Shown here: positions 45,149 to 47,255 of the stretch, piece after piece | Layout of the letters: every line of letters begins with the position of its first letter | Position numbering within the stretch: position 1 is the stretch's first letter | The notes under the pieces: model-generated | Told to the model about the DNA's origin: nothing | What the model saw: the letters and a program-made list of their open reading frames with translations, nothing else | Database searches by the model: none | Origin: Neosynechococcus sphagnicola sy1 | Lineage (GTDB): Bacteria; Cyanobacteriota; Cyanobacteriia; Neosynechococcales; Neosynechococcaceae | Direction: 5' to 3' | Assembly: GCF_000775285.1 (NCBI RefSeq) | Contig: NZ_JJML01000053.1 | Span: 1 to 47,255 of the forward strand | DNA length: 47,255 nt | Translations under genes and position numbers: made by a program

Positions 45149-46084
45149 ATGACAATCCCAGTAATTGAATGGCAAGTCACGGATGCCAGCGATCGCCTAG
45201 ATCGATATCTCGCCGATTGTTTACCGGATATATCGCGATCGCACCTCCAGCGGTTAATTGAACAGGGGCAGGTATGGGTCAATGGTCAGGTGTGTACCTC
45301 GAAAAAGGTAGGGATTCAAGCGGGGGATCGGCTACAGGTCGCCATTCCCGAACCCCAACCCTTGAGTCTAGAGCCAGAGGCTATCCCCCTAGAGATTCTT
45401 TACGAAGATGACGCCCTGCTGATTGTCAACAAACCCGCTGGCTTAGTAGTGCATCCAGCACCGGGTCATGCCAGTGGTACCCTTGTCAATGCTCTGTTAG
45501 CCCATTGTCCCCACCTACCCGGCATTGGCGGCGTACAACGCCCTGGAATTGTCCATCGCTTGGACAAAGATACTAGCGGTGCGATCGCGATCGCCAAAAC
45601 CGATCAAGCCCATCATCATCTTCAGGCTCAACTGAAAGCAAAAACAGCTCGACGGGAGTATTTGGGGGTTGTCTATGGTGTTCCGGCAACCAACAGCGGC
45701 AGCTTAGATTTTCCCATTGGTCGTCATCCTATTGACCGCAAGAAAATGGCCGTGGTGCCAGAATCCGCAGGCGGGCGACGGGCCATCACCCACTGGCGCA
45801 TCGAAGAACGCCTAGGGAACTATACTCTGATGCACTTTCAACTAGAGACCGGGCGTACCCATCAAATTCGAGTCCACAGCGCCAAAATGGGGCATCCGAT
45901 CGTGGGGGACTCGGTTTACAGTTCTGGTCGCTTCGTCGGTGTTAACTTACCCGGTCAGGCCTTACATGCTTGGAAATTGCAGCTCCAACACCCGCAGTCT
46001 GGTCACTGGATTAGCGCCATCGCCCCGCCACCAGAAAGCTTTACCACCCTCCTCACCATCCTGCGGCGACGGATAACTGTGTGA
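45149..46084 (+). CDS. rluD: RluA/RluD-family pseudouridine synthase
   Basis: A 311-aa enzyme. An S4 RNA-binding domain is at residues 14-70 (RLDRYLADCLPDISRSHLQR, then VWVNGQVCTSKKVGIQAGDR). The catalytic domain carries IVNKPAGLVVHPAPGH, the active-site Asp in IVHRLDKDTSGAIAIAKT, and LETGRTHQIRVHSAKMGHPI. It converts uridines to pseudouridine in 23S rRNA; RluD is inferred from the S4 domain and length, but other RluA members cannot be excluded. ATG 45149 is 91 nt from the start of the pentapeptide gene, with which it diverges. Confidence 0.92.
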   Translation: MTIPVIEWQVTDASDRLDRYLADCLPDISRSHLQRLIEQGQVWVNGQVCTSKKVGIQAGDRLQVAIPEPQPLSLEPEAIPLEILYEDDALLIVNKPAGLVVHPAPGHASGTLVNALLAHCPHLPGIGGVQRPGIVHRLDKDTSGAIAIAKTDQAHHHLQAQLKAKTARREYLGVVYGVPATNSGSLDFPIGRHPIDRKKMAVVPESAGGRRAITHWRIEERLGNYTLMHFQLETGRTHQIRVHSAKMGHPIVGDSVYSSGRFVGVNLPGQALHAWKLQLQHPQSGHWISAIAPPPESFTTLLTILRRRITV

Positions 46085-46211
46085 ACGGTTCCAGATTTTT
46101 GTTTACAGTAATATACATTAAGCCTTGATGACGACCAGCCACTCCAGCCATCAAATTGGATTATTTAGGAGTGTAGGCAAGGTCTTTTAGTCACTTTTTT
46201 ATGTCAAGAAC

Positions 46212-46234
46212 AAAGACTTTAAAACATCCTCTAA
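46212..46234. mobile_element. Remnant right end of the MITE family
   Basis: AAAGACTTTAAAACATCCTC followed by TAA matches the right end of the elements at 531, 6300 and 15068, one T short. No left end was found in the 46085-46211 stretch, which otherwise shows no gene. Confidence 0.6.
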
Positions 46235-46311
46235 ATCTGATCCAAAACCCATTGAAATGCTTTTTGGGAATCAGATATTAAGTTAGTAATCATTTTCCTC
46301 ATTCCAAACCA

Positions 46312-46731
46312 ATGCCAGCAAGGTTGCAAATAAAATCGGAAGACTGTTCTCCCCTAGGGCAATTAATTCTTCAATACCTGGAAGAGCAGGGGATCAGCAT
46401 GAACCATCTGGCTGAATTGTCTGGGATTCCGCAACCGAGGCTGCGTGGGGCTTGCTTTAAGGGCACCTGCCCGACACCTGAGACCTTGAGGAAAATGGCT
46501 AGAGTCATAGGAAAACATCACCTAGAGTTGTATACTTTAGCCTATAAAGGTAGAATTGAGAATCTCCCGGAAGACACCGATGATAGCTCTCTGGATTTAA
46601 TCATGCGGGAACTGTTTGAAACTGCCAGAGAACTAGGATTAACGGCACCAAAAATCCGCCCATCGAAAGCAAAAATTCATAAAGCCCTTCTAGAACTAGG
46701 GTTTAGCCCAGAAAATGATGAATGTGCTTAA
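46312..46731 (+). CDS. XRE-like helix-turn-helix protein
   Basis: A 139-aa protein. Residues 18-60 look like a lambda-type helix-turn-helix: ILQYLEEQGISMNHLAELSG, IPQPRLRGACFKGTCPTPET, LRKMARVIGKH. The C-terminal half is helical and acidic (IENLPEDTDDSSLDLIMREL, FETARELGLTAPKIR), of unknown role. It lies upstream of the convergent cpcG gene. Its target is unknown. ATG 46312 (CCAATG) has no clear ribosome site. Confidence 0.7.
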   Translation: MPARLQIKSEDCSPLGQLILQYLEEQGISMNHLAELSGIPQPRLRGACFKGTCPTPETLRKMARVIGKHHLELYTLAYKGRIENLPEDTDDSSLDLIMRELFETARELGLTAPKIRPSKAKIHKALLELGFSPENDECA

Positions 46732-46877
46732 TCTGAACTGGTTTATAGCAATTTCCCAATGAATGAGTTACAACTCCTTGGTTAGAATTCAGAAGCTAGG
46801 AGTCAGAGTCACAAAACTCTCCTGGCTTCTGAAGTCAGAATCTAGTGACCGTGAGGGAGAACCGCTATAAAACTTAA

Positions 46878-46918
46878 AGAGCGGAAACTGCCTATGAATG
46901 GACGACAGTTCCCGCTCT
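46878..46918 (-). terminator. Probable terminator of the cpcG-like gene
   Basis: AGAGCGGAAACTG and CAGTTCCCGCTCT pair over 13 positions with one mismatch around a 15-nt loop, 20 nt past the minus-strand stop at 46939. On that strand the hairpin is followed by TTTAAGTTTTATAG, a T-rich tail. Confidence 0.75.
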
Positions 46919-46938
46919 CTCACAGTTGTTAAGTCTAT

Positions 46939-47255
46939 CTATCTTTTGCGATAGGGAACTGTACTTTCGATATCAATGTTCATGGCTGAAATCCGTTGAG
47001 GCAATTTGCCTTGAGGATTGATACCTCTTGCCATATCTAGGAATAGAGCCGGGTTACCTGCGGTCGGCGTTCTATCTGGTGCAATGTAGCTGCGGATAAT
47101 TGTTTGCCATACAAATTGTGGGAAGCCCAACTTGGCTCGATGGTAGGCATCGTAGCGAGGAGACTTGATGTTGAACGGCAGTTCACCGCTGACACGGCTG
47201 GGCAATACCCGCCGTCGCTGATAGGGAACTGTATTCTCACCAAAGGCTTCGATGT
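46939..47255 (-). CDS. cpcG: Phycobilisome rod-core linker (CpcG-like), C-terminal part
   Basis: The frame is open from the window edge and reads [20 protein letters not shown], then [36 protein letters not shown] and the tail [20 protein letters not shown] ending in [18 protein letters not shown] is the end of the linker (pfam00427-type) domain and the following segment is the CpcG C-terminus that contacts the allophycocyanin core. About 160 N-terminal residues lie beyond the window. Its presence indicates phycobilisome-based light harvesting. Confidence 0.85.
   Translation of the reverse strand, partial: IEAFGENTVPYQRRRVLPSRVSGELPFNIKSPRYDAYHRAKLGFPQFVWQTIIRSYIAPDRTPTAGNPALFLDMARGINPQGKLPQRISAMNIDIESTVPYRKR

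Overview
The window is cyanobacterial chromosome. The evidence is the dense HIP1 octamer (GCGATCGC), chlorophyll genes (chlM, light-dependent por), a phycobilisome rod-core linker (cpcG-like, cut by the right edge), a cmp/nrt-type four-gene ABC transporter operon and several small families typical of cyanobacteria. The genus cannot be fixed; a Leptolyngbya-like filamentous lineage is a guess.

Layout. 1-6.4 kb is an accessory island: a broken mazF toxin gene, a 1352-aa NACHT/STAND-type NTPase, an antitoxin-vapC pair and a SUKH (SMI1/KNR4) gene. Three integron attC-like sites each start within 25 nt of the stop codon of one of these genes (broken mazF, vapC, SUKH). Two apparently identical 143-bp MITEs bracket the NTPase-vapBC-SUKH block. 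6.7-16 kb holds TauE/SafE, SH3b, chlM, a TnpB remnant, dacB, a HerA-like ATPase, an SRPBCC protein with a CDP-alcohol transferase, a DUF928 protein, a third MITE and a pilin-like protein. 16.6-26 kb holds a HAD hydrolase, NurA, a GGCT protein, an ECF sigma/anti-sigma pair, DUF427, MltA, a 3' fragment of tRNA-Thr and two tandem double-domain YbjQ paralogues.

26-36 kb is a transport and redox block: an NtcA-like box and paired palindromes precede cmpABCD/nrtABCD, then come a PsiE-family protein, a large Fe-S membrane protein fused to a cyclic-nucleotide-binding domain, and a DUF6671 zinc-ribbon protein. 36-47 kb holds LapA, a phosphohexomutase, por, a TetR regulator fused to a degenerate tyrosine-recombinase fold and divergent from a delta-9 desaturase with palindromic operators between them, a small protein with a cpcG-like tail, an FGGY kinase, a pentapeptide-repeat protein, an RluD-type pseudouridine synthase, an HTH protein and cpcG.

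At least eight genes are split by single-base length changes, mostly in homopolymer runs (chlM, dacB, the ECF sigma gene, mltA, the Fe-S protein four times, the phosphohexomutase, the pentapeptide protein, mazF). Because chlM is needed for chlorophyll and the shifted frames are otherwise intact, most of these look like sequencing errors rather than true decay. These genes are annotated below as whole loci.
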